A stretch of 64,000 nt of DNA, from assembly GCA_014925825.1 (NCBI GenBank), contig JACGCK010000004.1:620001-684000 (forward strand), read 5' to 3'. This stretch comes from Pholiota molesta. Taxonomy: Eukaryota; Basidiomycota; Agaricomycetes; Agaricales; Strophariaceae. The position numbers and the translations under genes are program-made. Position 1 is the first letter of the stretch; each line of letters begins with the position of its first letter. Of the stretch, positions 1-12,420 are shown one piece after another. The notes under the pieces were generated by a model. It was not told where the DNA came from. It was given only the letters and a program-made list of their open reading frames with translations, and made no database searches.

Positions 1-763
1 GCTGCTGTGGAGGAAACTCGAAATGATGGTGGCGCAGGTCTCGGAGAGAACCTGTACTTGCGCCACGATGGAGTGACGAGCCGTAGAGAGGACCCGAGGA
101 GCGACTGGCGTGCAGCGACGAGGCGCCGTATGGAAAGCCGAATTGTTGCTGCTGATAGCGGCTGGACATGGAAGGGTCTGGATGAGGAGGGAAGAGGGCA
201 GGGCCGCTTAGGATGGTCGGCTCGGACATGCGTCGTTGATCCAGTAGGGAGATATGCAAATTATTAGCCGTGGAGTATTTATCGGGGGAGGGTTGACGAG
301 AAGTGTGGTTGTCCGCAGATTCTGGATGGGAGTGAACGGGATCTTCTGCCGGATATGGGTGGGTATCCGAATGGAGGAAGCGTTCTTGGCAATGCGAAAC
401 CGTGATGGCCTGGGGCAATGCGGAAAGAGAACACTGGGGGTCTACGGGAGACGGAGATTCGTCGAGGTAGGAATTCATAGCAGGATCTGTATTTGTAGGA
501 CGACGCGGGCTATTAATATCATAGGACGCCTGTTCTGGTGCGTCCGCAGCGGAGGAAAAGTGATTGGAAGACGGGGGCTGGGGAGAATAGTGGAGGCCAG
601 CGGCGAACTGGAAGGGCGGCGGCGGGGGCTGGAGGGGGCGCGGGGACGGCGGGGCGGGGTCGGGAGAGGAGGAGGCGTAGTCGGCGGGCGCGTGCTGCTT
701 TAAATGGCGCTGGTGGGGGAAGAAGGTGGGCACGAGGAGCTGGGGCGGTGGCTGGGAGAGCAT
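1..763 (-). CDS. Pro/Ser/Gln-rich protein, N-terminal part, cut by left edge
   Basis: An open frame on the minus strand runs without a stop from an ATG at 763 to position 1, so about 254 residues are visible and the C-terminus lies outside the window. The start MLSQPPPQLLVPTFFPHQ is followed by long proline-, serine- and histidine-rich low-complexity sequence, a short run of glutamines around residue 205 (SSRYQQQQFGFPYGAS) and a Ser/Gly/Arg-rich stretch. No catalytic or zinc-binding motif is visible. Codons are strongly C/G-ending, unlike the gene-poor DNA next door. Such composition is common in the N-termini of fungal transcriptional regulators, but that is only an inference, and I do not recognise the family. 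An upstream in-frame start beyond 763 is possible because no stop lies immediately before it. Confidence 0.6.
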   Translation of the reverse strand, partial: MLSQPPPQLLVPTFFPHQRHLKQHAPADYASSSPDPAPPSPRPLQPPPPPFQFAAGLHYSPQPPSSNHFSSAADAPEQASYDINSPRRPTNTDPAMNSYLDESPSPVDPQCSLSALPQAITVSHCQERFLHSDTHPYPAEDPVHSHPESADNHTSRQPSPDKYSTANNLHISLLDQRRMSEPTILSGPALFPPHPDPSMSSRYQQQQFGFPYGASSLHASRSSGPLYGSSLHRGASTGSLRDLRHHHFEFPPQQ

Positions 764-3700
764 GGTGCAGCGGACGCGCCAGACGACACATCCTCTCGTT
801 TTGAGAGTGCAGCAAATCCTCCTCCATCTCAGATCGCCATGTCACACCCGCCGTGACACCAATTAATTACGCGCGACCCTGCCATTTCTCAAGAACATTA
901 TTCCCCCATATTAGGCAGCAGTCACGCGATCGCGCTCGGCGCCATCTCCATCGATCCGTCGTCCCCGATCGCTTCTCTCTTATCTTCCGCTCTCCTCCTC
1001 CGCACCTCCCTCCCACCCTCTGGCCCGTCTTTTTCGCCAGTAAAATACACACCCGGCTCTACATTCTCCACCCCCATGGCTTTCCGCAATCTATCAAAGA
1101 ACCACCGGCCAATGAAAGATCTTCGATCTCTTTTTATATGTAATCCACCCAGCCTTTCCCACCATCTCCCCGCATTCCCAAACAGCCCCAAACATATATA
1201 TTGCAACGCAATGTGGGAATCTATTGCCGAAACTCTCGCCATTGCACAAATCAAGAAAGCGCCTTCTGTCTTGCCTTGCAACTCCAAGTGGTAGCCATAG
1301 TATAGGCGCTCAACTCGATCTGCGAAGCCCGTGACCGTTCTCTGAACGCGTTGGCCCGATCAAGATCGACAACAATCGAACACGGTCGCGCGCGCTATGC
1401 TTTCAGCCTGAAATAACCCCAAGCTTCTCTCTTCCTTGTCGCAGGCCGCTGCGCTGTGATGATCCCGCTGACTGCTGACACAAAGGATCATGCATACGCA
1501 ATATGCGTCTGGCAGCCGTCGACAAAACCTTCAATAGCTTCCGCTCTAGCGATGATTCCGACGCCGGCCACTAAATGAAAATGGAACCCACTTTTTGTAT
1601 ACGCGAATTCAGTCAGCCTCGGCTTTCCCTCCAGCTCCATCTAGCTGCAGCCACTCAATCCAGTAAGCCCGACGTCCACTTTGTCACACTATTCAATAGT
1701 GCTGCTGCTAGCAATCCTATCTCGTCCTTCCACCGTCCACCTCTCGATGCCTAGCTGACAGGCAGTCAAGTGCATCCATTCCTGGGGGAGCTGGAGCTAA
1801 TGATCTTCTCGAAATCCGAGAATCAAGTGCTTCTTCCGTTGCGATTGTTTCATGACATGATAACCCAGCCGCAAAGTTCCAACATAGCGAAGCGAGGGAA
1901 ATCACATCACTCTATATATAAACCGTCAAATAAGTCTCAAAATCGTACATATGCGTGTAAATACAAATTCCATTCGGCTGCTTCACGGAGCTGGAAATCA
2001 CAAAAATACCCCGTGGCCGTCCCGATACCTGTCGGAAGGCAGAGCGCGCCTGCAGCGCAGGTCGCGTGTGAGATTGTAACACATAAAGTTTCGGACGAAG
2101 TGGGCTGGGCTGCCTGGGCACAAATTCTCTGTTTTATCGGCAGCTTACCGCTACCCATTTTTGACGATATACAATGTTCTTTTGAATTCCTTCACACCTC
2201 TCATTTACGGAGGTAGATAGAAACAGATGTGCACTCTTCTTGAGGTGTGCAGTATGCACATTCACAAAAACGACACAAGTATCCACTTGCAGAGGCCGAT
2301 CCGGTTACATCGGATAGCGCGACGAAGGTTATTTACTTGTCCTCCACAGTAAGTTCGTTAGAGTGGGATGAATTGTATGGACGTCAAACAAAGAGCGCAG
2401 ATGCGTCAAACAGTCACCGGTCACCATCGAAATGCTTCGTGTGGGTGGGCCATGGGAGGATTTTCACGCTTTCGAATGCGCTTCTGGCTTCCGAGAAGAT
2501 GATCAGTGCGCGGTCTAAGCTCATGCAGACAATAATGATGTTCAGCGCACCGTCTTCGGTGGACAGTGCTTGCCTTGTCCTAAGTACATAATATTCGACA
2601 TAGGGGTTGGACAGCTCGACGTCTCAATGGACATGCCAAATTAATACTGGTCTTCGTGTACTATTCCTGACGCCACCTCTTTCGCGAAGTCTAAAAGTAA
2701 AAATATGCAAGATGCTTGATAAATTGTTATGGCAGAGACCCGCAACAGGATCAACAAATATCACGAAATCTTCTCTTCTATCAAACAAAGGAGTGAGCTT
2801 CTATGCGATAACTTCGTCTTCGCGAGCGCGTGATGGTGATAAACGCATAGTGAATTTATAGAACTGGGTAATCAAAACTGGTGATTTTCCGCGGTCCGGT
2901 GCTGAAACATGACAATTAACGCGGAGATTCCGGAGTGCGCTGGAATACGTATCTGTGCACTGTATAAGTATGAACGTTCACGCCAAGTCCACACCAATCC
3001 ATGACATAGATTGCAATTACATACATGTATTTTTGCGACATACATTGTCACTGGACACCCATCAAGACGATCGCAAATGATGATGCCACTGGAGACAATT
3101 TGAAAGAGACGCATTCCGACTCCATCAATGATCAATCAAACGTGCGAGGTCGATGAGGCTGAGCCTCCGCCTCAACTTACTTGGTCGAGCAGCGCACGGA
3201 TGGCCGTTTCAAACTGTCGAAGCAAGATTTCTATGGGCATTGACGATGTCCTCGATCATTGCCCCGCCGTCGGACAAAAAAAGCCAACAACTCGCACATC
3301 GCGCGCGTTATCCCAAATTTGCATTTTATCGGTGCTGAAATATCCGTCACGCACGGGCGCGAAACCACAGGCGCATTCCCCGCAGCGCTCCGAAATTCGA
3401 ATTATGTTCATATTCGGGGTAGCGCCGACCCTGCCCGACTCTGGATGGATGGAATAATAATTTTCAATTGGGGACGACCGCTGATCACGCATCTATCTGC
3501 ATCTAGCATACAGTACGTATTCCGGGATCCATTTGTTGAGATGCACATTGCAACCGGAACAGAAATACATCGTCATCAACACCGTTATCAAATCATAAAT
3601 GGATGGACACAGATGGACACCCACAAATATCAGCTGCGCGGGTAACAGCCGAAAACTTGAGGAAATCTCCAGAAATAAAGGTAAGAAACTGAAGTGGTTG

Positions 3701-6700
3701 GAATTGCTGTAGATGCATAGTAAGTACTCTGAATTAAGTCCTATCATCTTACAAAAGGCGCAACTGTGCGTAGCCTCCATCATGACCCACGGAACAGGTT
3801 CGGAGCTCCCGTCATCGCCCGTAGTCGACCAGTTTCAGAGTCAGAATTTCAAAGCTCACAAACAGCTCTACAGAGTGGAACTTTGAAAGTACCATACATA
3901 TCCACCAATCATTGATCATCGATTTTTTAAGTCGATCTATCGTCTATCACAAACGACACATACATACATTTTTCCAATAATCAATTTCCAATATCTTCTT
4001 CACTCGCAATCTGACTGACCGGGTCCCCGCATGTCCCCGCCAGTCAATTGGGAGATTGATAATTTATAAACTCTATGCCACATCATAGTTACTGCTCACA
4101 TTTGCATGCAAAACAGAAAATGCTTGGCTACTAGCATAACAAGCACCATGATCAACGCTCATAGCATTTACTTACCATGAATGCTTGCCAAACGCCTACG
4201 AGAAACCTCTAGCAGCGTCCTGCTGTCTCCTTTCATCGCCATTCGTCAGCAAGCCCTCTTATGATTTCTTGACCTCAGACCAATTGTAAGCTAGTAGACG
4301 ACGCGCCGAAATGCTTTCAAGTTGGGTCTATGATGTGGTGCCACCTGCTCAAAGGTATATTGAGGATTTGACGCGACTAAATATTTTTATTCTCAGAGGG
4401 GGTCTAGGGAAATACCTACTGAATGAGAAGCTCCGAAGAATTGGAGCTCAAACATAAATAGACACGCATATCCTTACATTCAAAGTACACATTGGAGACA
4501 GGGACAACCAAGGGACAACCTCGTCACTCGCGCACGAGTTAATAGCAATTACCGCTGGACGTATTCAAAATTTCAATGTGACACAACGGAGCCCGACAAC
4601 TGCGCAAGGAGTTCCCCTTACGACATATAGGTCTGGTCTGGATCTGGATCCTGAAGCCTTGTGGTACAAGGGACTAATCACAAACTAATGAGGATGTGAA
4701 GTCACCTAAGAATCACCCTGCGTGCTATATTAGAGAGAAAGTTTCTGGAGTACATTTTGTGACTCCATCGAGGCTAACAGATAACCCAGAGCTAAGAAAG
4801 GACAGGTTGGCGAGCGTCGGCCATCGTCCTCTGACGAGCGCAAATTCACCCCTCCATAGAAAATATATTTCCCGTATTTTAACAGCCGGAGATCAACATT
4901 TCAACATCGACGTTCTTAATGACCGCTGAGCGCTGAGTACTCTGATTAACAGGCCGATTGAAAACCGAGTATTAAAAACTTCATCATGGCAGACTTTTAT
5001 GTCCGCCGGCACCGAAGCCCTACGAAATGGGCGAAGCTGCCAGGATCAAGTAACAATGTCAGCTGCCCCCTTTTGCTGCAAATACTCTGACAGAGATAAT
5101 TGAAGTCGGAACAGCCTGTCAAAGGGCAACGTTCGTGAGCGTCTTCAAGACCGATACTATACACGACCTTCTTGGATTTCAAAAGCACAATTTCAGCACT
5201 TGGGCTGTTTTGGCAAATATAGTCGGTGCTTTGATCTGAAAGCGATCAATGATCTAATCATAGATTGGCGGCTAAATCTAGGCGCTTAGCGCTATATGAC
5301 GGCTGGTTTCTCCTCCGACCACGGGGGTCACAAATATGAACACTTGAAATATCATAATTCGATTACCATAACGCGTCAGAACTGCTTCTATGCCTTTCTA
5401 TCAAAGAAAATGTCCGCCATTCACATGGTTTCTTGACTTCCAATTCTAACTCATTTGCGCAAGCTCTTAATTTTTTTGGTCCACTTACCGATGTCGCTCA
5501 TGATCATAATCATTACGGAGCCCTGTAGTTGTCAAATCAATCAACGGTAAAGATGGCGTGCCGAGGACACATTTGCTGGCTTTGGGATTGACTGGCTCTC
5601 TTCCGTACAGCTTTGGCCCCCAAGGCTAGCATTAGTGCGACAATTGATCAGACATGTCGCATCGGCCGCCGCGGACGAAGAAGTCTACATCTTTTGCACT
5701 GTCTTGCGCTGCTCTTCAAAAGGTAGCAAGACAGCCCAAGTTAACGACTCTGATGTCGCTTTCGATTTATTATCTCCCCCGAGGCCCCCATATGCCTCTT
5801 CGAGTGATATTTCGGCAAAGCATCCGACATCACATGGAAACGAAGTGCTCCAAGGCAGCAAGTAAGCGTTCTCTCGGCAAATTCAATCGAGGTTGGATTA
5901 TCTTGAGATTCGACTACATTATACACTGAACGCATCTATTACTTACATATTCCTGACATGATTCATGATTCTAGCTTCTTTTCGCAGTGGAAGACTAGGG
6001 TTCTATATCAAGCTCTTCCCGGATTACCCCATAGGTCAAAGTTATGTATGCCTATCTGTTTAAGTATTCCCTATGTATGGACCTCGACATTGGGTGACCG
6101 AACTATGGATCACGAGGAAGAAATGCATTCAAAAATTATGATTCTGATATGGAGGTCGTATATGTAGACATTCGCTCATTCACCGTAAATTTCAGATGTT
6201 ACATGGTCACGGTGAATACTGAAATCAATTGACATTCTTTTGCAACGGACCTTACCAGAAACTACATTTCGTATATGGACCGGAAGAAATGGGCGTCTCG
6301 TGTATCCTCAAATAATGCAAGGCAATCGGATTGTCAGACAAAGCAGCCTCTCCATATACTGTAATTGCACCTCCAGCATTGGCGCCTACCACGAAAGACG
6401 AATGACTCCAGTTGAGGATTGACATATCTTTTCGTTATTGAGTATAATGACAGATCCAGATGCTTTGATGAAATGTTATCAGATGCCGGTGGTTTTTGTC
6501 GTAGAAACAAGAAGTTAGCGGCGCTTAAGAAAAAAAAACACTGCCTGAGTGGTATTGCAAAGTGGAGGCGAAAGTAAGAGGGGCCAGAGAGGAAGCCGCA
6601 AGTTTGGAATATGCGCATATGCATTGCGCAAATACCTTCAATGCTGGGGAAACCGCTGCGTTGGGAGTGTCTTAACCACGAGGAAATTCCTTTTGAAAAC

Positions 6701-7140
6701 ACGATAAGCATTTAATATGCTTTTTGCCTTTTCTAAGGTTTCCTCTTGTGATACTGAATTTCAGGGGCAGGGACGATAAAATATGACATCTTTGTCATTA
6801 TGAGGATCTTTAGGATGTAGAATCCGATTGAAGGGGCAGGTAGAATCAGGTAGAATCCAGGGCATTCCATGAACCATGAACGAGATGAAGATATAGTATT
6901 TTCAAAATCGTTCCGGTTGCTAGGCATGATGGTAGAATACTTGGATAGATGCAAGTGATATAAATCAAAGAGACCAAGTATTCCGTGACGCAGACACCAG
7001 AAAAGCGAAATTTAAACTTGTGACAAAGAGTTGCGATCATCCAGGCAGGACCATGACATGCGGGGGTAAATGAAAATTGAATGGCCACTTTTTTCATTTG
7101 ATCGTTCGTTCTGCAGCCCTTTGAAGTTTGCAGCGAATCC
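764..7140. other. Gene-poor stretch, about 6.4 kb
   Basis: No frame here gives a recognisable protein family, and all ORFs are short with no convincing exon chain. 764-1300 is the probable promoter side of the minus gene at the left edge and contains pyrimidine-rich tracts. 3256-3460 (minus) has a coding-like patch rich in Cys near its start, but it does not extend into a gene. I saw no long terminal repeats, terminal inverted repeats or transposase motifs. The DNA is more AT-rich than the gene-bearing part. It may be decayed sequence or a long intergenic region. Confidence 0.5.
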
Positions 7141-7320
7141 ATGGCTCAGTCCCGAAGGAAAACAAATGAGCCGCTAGCGATATGGGTGCGTGACACTGGA
7201 ACTCGAGGCACATCGGAAGGGAGTGTGGCCGCCTCCATTGAGCGACTTGCGGCATGTATCCACAAAGGAATCAGGAACCCTTTCGGAAATGCAAGAGTCC
7301 AAGTGCATTTTTGTGCGTGA
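7141..7320 (+). CDS. Possible short ORF of unknown function
   Basis: An ATG at 7141 opens a 59-codon frame starting MAQSRRKTNEPLAIWVRD, rich in Arg, Gly and Ala, ending in TGA at 7318-7320. The composition looks more protein-like than its surroundings. A second protein-like frame follows at about 7380-7515, so this could be a first exon of a damaged small gene, but no clear splice joins the two. I do not recognise it. The opposite strand carries a similar-sized open frame, so chance is a real alternative. Confidence 0.2.
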   Translation: MAQSRRKTNEPLAIWVRDTGTRGTSEGSVAASIERLAACIHKGIRNPFGNARVQVHFCA

Positions 7321-7706
7321 TGTGATTGAAGTGACCAAGCCAAAGAGACACTGATAACATAAAAGGGTTGTCGCCGCAGGAGCCTTTGAACGCCCACAAG
7401 CATCCGAGCATCAAGTGGCGATATTGATGGAGATAACCCATACAGGTGTTGGGAGAACCGTCGGTACAGAACAGAACAGCTACGATGGCAAAGGTTTAGC
7501 AGACTCAAGAGGGAGGTGAAAGTCACTCTGCAGAGTCAGCACCTGCGACGTTGCTGCGACGGGCGTCAGGACTCTGCGATTACATCACATGACGTTAGGC
7601 CCATCTGAGTGTCGGGCTAAGATTAGACTCGCCATGATGAGTTCTGCAGTGATGGTGGTCACTCCTTTACCTACGACGCCCACCAAGGCCCACGCTTTTC
7701 GTCACT

Positions 7707-8792
7707 ATGCCTGCTAATTCTACTGGATACACTCAGAAAACCAGGCGGTCGTCGCGTCTCCTGGATCGCCAAGGTATCTCTCTTCCCAATCCCTGCCGAT
7801 GCCATACCAATTTTCTCTCACAGTGGCGGCCACGAAAGCGTTATCTGCGGTGCAAAAGCTTGCAACATCCGCTTCCCAACCAAAGCGAAGAAAATTGTCC
7901 GATGGTGCTGCCTTCTTACATGATGGTTCAACCCGCGATTCCTCAAGTTTGGTGGATGTCCCCACGGCATCCGGATCCGACTCTCGACGATTGCAACGGA
8001 TAACAAGCACAGAACTCGACCGACGTGAGAAACGTCTTCTTCACAAAGAGCAGGATCTCAAGAATCGTCTGGAGAGCTTTGAACTCCGGATGTCGACTCT
8101 GGTCAAAATGGAGGATGAAACATCACTGATGATGTCACAGTTAGCCGAGCGCGAGGCTGAGGTGGCCTTGAAGCAACTTGAAGAGCATTTTACATGTGCA
8201 TTGTAAGGTTTTGAAATATCTACGCGCCTCCTCAGCTAAATCTATCCTGACTGATAGATGCTACGAAATTTTGGCAGCTCCATATACATTGAATCCATCT
8301 CATTGCGGACACACGTTTTGTGGTCTCTGCATCCTTAAATGGTTCTTTTCCCGCTTGCATCGTGCGTGTGGAGGATGGCATGAATCGGTCGATTGTCCAA
8401 TCTGCCGTAGCCTGTTGATCATTACGCCTGAACTTACGCCTGAATCTACTTCTCGATTGCCATTCACTTTCCCCTTCGTCCCAAATCGCGTGACGGCTTC
8501 CGTTATTGAATCGCTCGTGGAGAAGCTTGCCAAGCCACCGCTGTGCTCGCAAGCGAAAATTAAAAGAGAAGGAAGTGAAGGCACGTGGGGATCACAATCG
8601 AGAAAGGATCGCAGCAGAGGATGTACTCGGAAGAGGGAGGCATCGGAAGAAACTGAAAAGGTCTCGGAGACATCGGATATCTCTGCTTGGAGAGAGGGCG
8701 GGTACATGCGAGCGGAGTGGCTCAAGAAGGATAGGCAAGTGTATTGTCCTTCAGCGTCTTCACGGACACGTTTATGCAGGGGCATCTATTGA
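7707..8792 (+). CDS. RING-finger protein with preceding coiled coil, probable E3 ubiquitin ligase
   Basis: Three exons: 7707-7773, 7824-8202 and 8258 onward, with introns of 50 and 55 nt. The N-terminal part has a basic nuclear-signal-like KRRKLSDG, then a charged heptad-rich segment (about residues 65-140) likely to form a coiled coil. The second intron falls inside the RING: FTCALCYEIL gives the first Cys pair, SHCGHTFCGLC the middle ligands and DCPICR the last pair, so all C3HC4-type ligands are present. A Ser/Lys/Glu-rich tail follows. Such proteins transfer ubiquitin with an E2; the substrate cannot be told. The end at the TGA at 8790-8792 is uncertain because GT/AG pairs near 8733 would allow another exon to about 8841. 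It is convergent with ARP8. Confidence 0.75.
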
Positions 8793-9331
8793 CGTCTTCA
8801 ACTTTATAGAGAAGGCAAAAAAGAAATGGACCATATATTGAAAAACTGGAGCACAATGGGATCTCGAGATTTCATTGAAATGAAACAGAAACTCGGTGTT
8901 TGACGGCCTCTACTACGCAACTTCCATCCTCGTAACTTTATGCCATCCATCCGCGTTTTATACCCTCGCATTCCAAATCTTCATCTTCGAACAAATATCC
9001 GCCGCAACCCCGCCATAGATATCGTCCTTGTATCTTATGGCATGCTTGTTGGCCAGAAAGGGTTTATCGTTAAAAATTGTAAGAGGTTCTCAATTATTCT
9101 ACACGAGACACGAGACAGTTTCTTTTGGACACGCTAGCCGCTGTTACATTCATCGGCATCAAACATCTACTCAACCACGCAGTATGTTCCTTTTTTATGA
9201 CAGAATATCATCCTGTACTTGTTTTCGCGCCTGCCATTATGCATATCATCTTTGTAACAATACAGTCAATATATACCAATTACAAGTATTCAAACTCGAA
9301 GGTCCAAAGAATCAAGTCATTTCACTGCATT
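8793..9331. other. Convergent intergenic region
   Basis: Spacer between the 3' ends of the RING gene and ARP8. AT-rich, and presumably carries both 3' untranslated regions and polyadenylation signals. A weak open frame at 8940-9137 has no recognisable content. Confidence 0.5.
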
Positions 9332-12141
9332 TTATAGGTAGAAACACCTTTCCTTCAGAGCGCGCATACCGAAGACCTCCTACGAAAGGACGAGTAGATC
9401 CATCGATGTTAGATATTGCAGTGTCCTCTGCAAATGAAGGGGAGACTTACCCAATCTGATGGTGTCACCCACAGCTCCGATACACTGTCCATCTTACCAA
9501 GCACCGCTGCGCCTTTCCAAGCAAGAACTCGCGGATCGACTTCTTTGGGGGGAGGAATAATTTGTACTTTTTCCATATTCGGGACCAACGGTGTGGCGAT
9601 GGCTTGTAGTCTTCCGATCATACTTCAGTGAATGTATACTTCATAACAAGCGAACTATGGAATACCTGCTCTCCAATGCATGGGCCATACCAGGTATCAG
9701 TGCAGTCCCCCCAACAACAAGGACGGCTTGCAGGTATTTTCTGATCTTCTCGTCCCCTCCTGCGGCTCGGGCACTATTGAAAATGGCAACATCCATGGGC
9801 AACTTGCTTGCTTCGAAATAAATATCGATATCGTATCCGCCCACAGAAGAAGAAGATGCAGCAACTTGTACGGCTTGTGGTGCTGGCTGAGGCTGGGAAT
9901 GAACCGTTGGCTTGCTTTCATCTTCAACGTCAATCACTTCGATAGGAACATCCAAAGCAGTATCTGTCGGGTTGGGTACTGGATTAACGTTATCGATGTC
10001 CATGGGCTGGACGTCTACTTCGGGTTTCACAAGGGAAGAAGAGGCTTCTACAGGATCAAATCAGAAATAACGGAGGACTGTCAATCGCAGCAATTTCAAA
10101 CCTGGTGGTGGTGGGGCATTGTCTGGTCCTTGTTGGGGCGGTGAGAAGGTAAGTTCCGCAGGATTTTGATGAGCTGGCATAAGGTGCTGCGTGGAGATGA
10201 TCATTGCGTTGGTCTAAGCATTTCGTTAGACACTGCTTCAGAAGTCAGACAACAGAGATTATCCTTACAACATGATCTGATTGATGTCCAGTAATTTCAT
10301 CTGTAACATTTTGAGAAAATGGATGGAACTCTTCTCTCTTCTTGTCAAATTCTATCACTCGAGGTTCGAAAAGACACTGAAATAATAACAGCTTTGTTCA
10401 GGTACGCAAGAAACAAAGGAAAACTTAACATCTTACCATGGGCGCCATAATGATCTCGTCATATGCACGCAAGCCATATTTTTCGGTAAGTTTGCCTGGC
10501 CTCCTAACGTTGAAATCATAGAGGTTTAGTGCAACATCTGACTGATGGTTCATTGGTTAATAATATAAATAAATAAAATCTGAGCAATTTCTTACGTCCG
10601 CTAATGTACACAATCTTGACTTCAAATCCTCCATAACATTCCAGTCGTAAGTTTGGTTCAGATCGATTTCGCGGTAGGGAAACTTGATACGGTTCAGAAG
10701 AACATAGAGGAACTCGGTGATATCGTCGCCACCCATATTCAACGTCATACTGGATCAAGAGCATAAGCGAAGGGAGTAATTTCATGTTCAAAATACACAC
10801 CGTGTATCAGGCAAAACGAGCCCTTCATCCACACAAGCAATACTAGTCTGCGTGGCTCCAATATCGACGACACATGCGTTCGAAATTCCAGCGCCGTAGG
10901 TAGCGGCTAGTGATTCCTAATTTGACTTCAAGAAATTATACGCATAGAATCCGAATCCGACTAACCTGTTGTGCGCAAATTTGCTTGAAACCCATATGGA
11001 CTAACAAAAGATTCACCCACTCGCGAACATAAGCTCTATCATAGAAATCTGGGATTACAAGCACGACAGAATAGTTCTATATAGGTATTTTATGAGCTTC
11101 GAAAGTCGAGAGAGACATCTACGGAGAACATACCTTGTAATCCGTTTTTCGGATATTAAATTTGTCATTGAGAGTGGTGGATATCAAGGCTTCCAAGTCG
11201 CTTAAAACCATTTGCAGTGAAGTATAATCTCTTGTGTTGAAATTGGAGCCATAGATCGGCCATCTAACCATATAGTTTGCCGATATTGGGTCGACAATAC
11301 GAAGAGCCTATGATCAGAAAATAAATAAATGAAGTTCAGAGGTTGGGACCCATTAACCTTCTCTCCGACTAGAATTTCATCTGGGCAACTGGCATCTATC
11401 CATTCTGTCTGATAATCATTGTGCTCAGGAATTCTCTCCGGTTTGAATTGTTCGTTGAAGGTCGATGCTATCTTTGTCGCATTGGGGTCACTCGTAATTT
11501 ATAAAATCGCATTCGATCGCGAAGTGAGACGGTGATAGAGGATAGCTTTGCGTTAAACTAAAAGAAGTGATTGAGCGATAGAACGTATGTAGCAACTATA
11601 TATCACTCACTGGGTCGTCTTTTTGTGTTGAGTCCCCACCAGCCGCTTTCTCAATTGATGACTCCCCTTGTTTATGATCCAACGGATATGATACCAGTCG
11701 AATGCGCTCTGGAACAGTAAAGGGTACTTTGGCTCTTCGTGCAACAACACTTGGGACGGAGACTGGATTAACATCTGAAGCTTTTCCTATTCGAATGTAA
11801 CGAGAACCAGGATGTATGACAATGATCTGTGAGCCACGTCTGTTATATTTTAGACCAACTTCTAACATGTTGCACAACTTCTCACCTTTGTTCAGGTGAT
11901 GTTTCTTCAGTCTGAGCCGCTTTACTTCTTCGTTGTGCATTCCTCGCATAAAGTGTTTGGGACTCGGATTTCAAATAGGTAGAGCTGGCATGCTTGGGGT
12001 TGAATCTAAGCAGAGATACAACATTATTATGAACATGACTACGTGTTTTCATGCCGCAAGACTCACGCCAAGGGGACATTAAACATTGTGTAGCGCATCC
12101 CGGTCTCATCACGTTTCGCATTCGGGATTCCTCGAGGCATA
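9332..12141 (-). CDS. ARP8: Actin-related protein 8 (INO80 chromatin-remodelling complex)
   Basis: Starts at the ATG at 12141 (MPRGIPNAKRDETGMR) and ends at TAA 9332-9334 after the conserved last exon, 9379-9332, reading EVFGMRALKERCFYL. At least ten exons with short introns. The actin fold begins with SQIIVIHPGSRYIRIGKASD, then PVSVPSVVARR and LRDRMRFYKLRVTP. Later come VVDIGATQTSIACVDEGL and LNMGGDDITEFLYVLLNRI, and near the end AVLVVGGTALIPGMAHALE and PPPKEVDPRVLAWKGAAVLG. A long acidic, Pro-rich insert (about 9830-10130) interrupts the actin fold, as is usual for ARP8. ARP8 acts in the nucleus in INO80 as part of the module that binds linker DNA and nucleosomes. The frame slips by one base near 11482, between RVTP and the following NATKIASTFNEQ block. 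ARP8 shares a divergent promoter with PIF1. Confidence 0.9.
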
Positions 12142-12420
12142 TTAGAACCGTAATTTTTTGATATTCTCGAAGGTGTTATGAGGTTGTAAACACGAATGAG
12201 CGAATGAGGACGACGAGGTAGATGTGTCGAGCAATAGCAGGGAGAGTTAGCAGGAAGTGTTCAAACCACTCTTGTCAGACAAGATGTTCGTAACTCCATA
12301 CGGAAATGCCACTTTGACGCGTCGCACGTGATGTCTCGAGGTCGCGCCTTTCTTAGACTCCCACGCCGTGTTCAGTGAATTGATTGTTTGACCTCTCAGT
12401 CTCTTCCCTTTCACTCCTCC
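12142..12420. promoter_or_regulatory. Divergent ARP8/PIF1 promoter with MCB-like and CACGTG motifs
   Basis: Only 279 bp separates the two start codons, so both genes are probably driven from one bidirectional promoter. It contains ACGCGT at 12317-12322, the MluI cell-cycle box bound by MBF in other fungi, and a palindromic CACGTG at 12325-12330, a bHLH-type site. G1/S expression is plausible for a replication helicase, but it is inferred from the motif alone. Confidence 0.45.

Noticed and set aside
853..1294. Plus- and minus-strand frames just upstream of the left-edge gene
   Set aside because: Pyrimidine-rich promoter-like DNA with frames open in several phases; no conserved content.
2600..7100. 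A retrotransposon or DNA transposon in the gene-poor block
   Set aside because: I found no reverse transcriptase, integrase or transposase motifs, no long terminal repeats and no terminal inverted repeats by eye.
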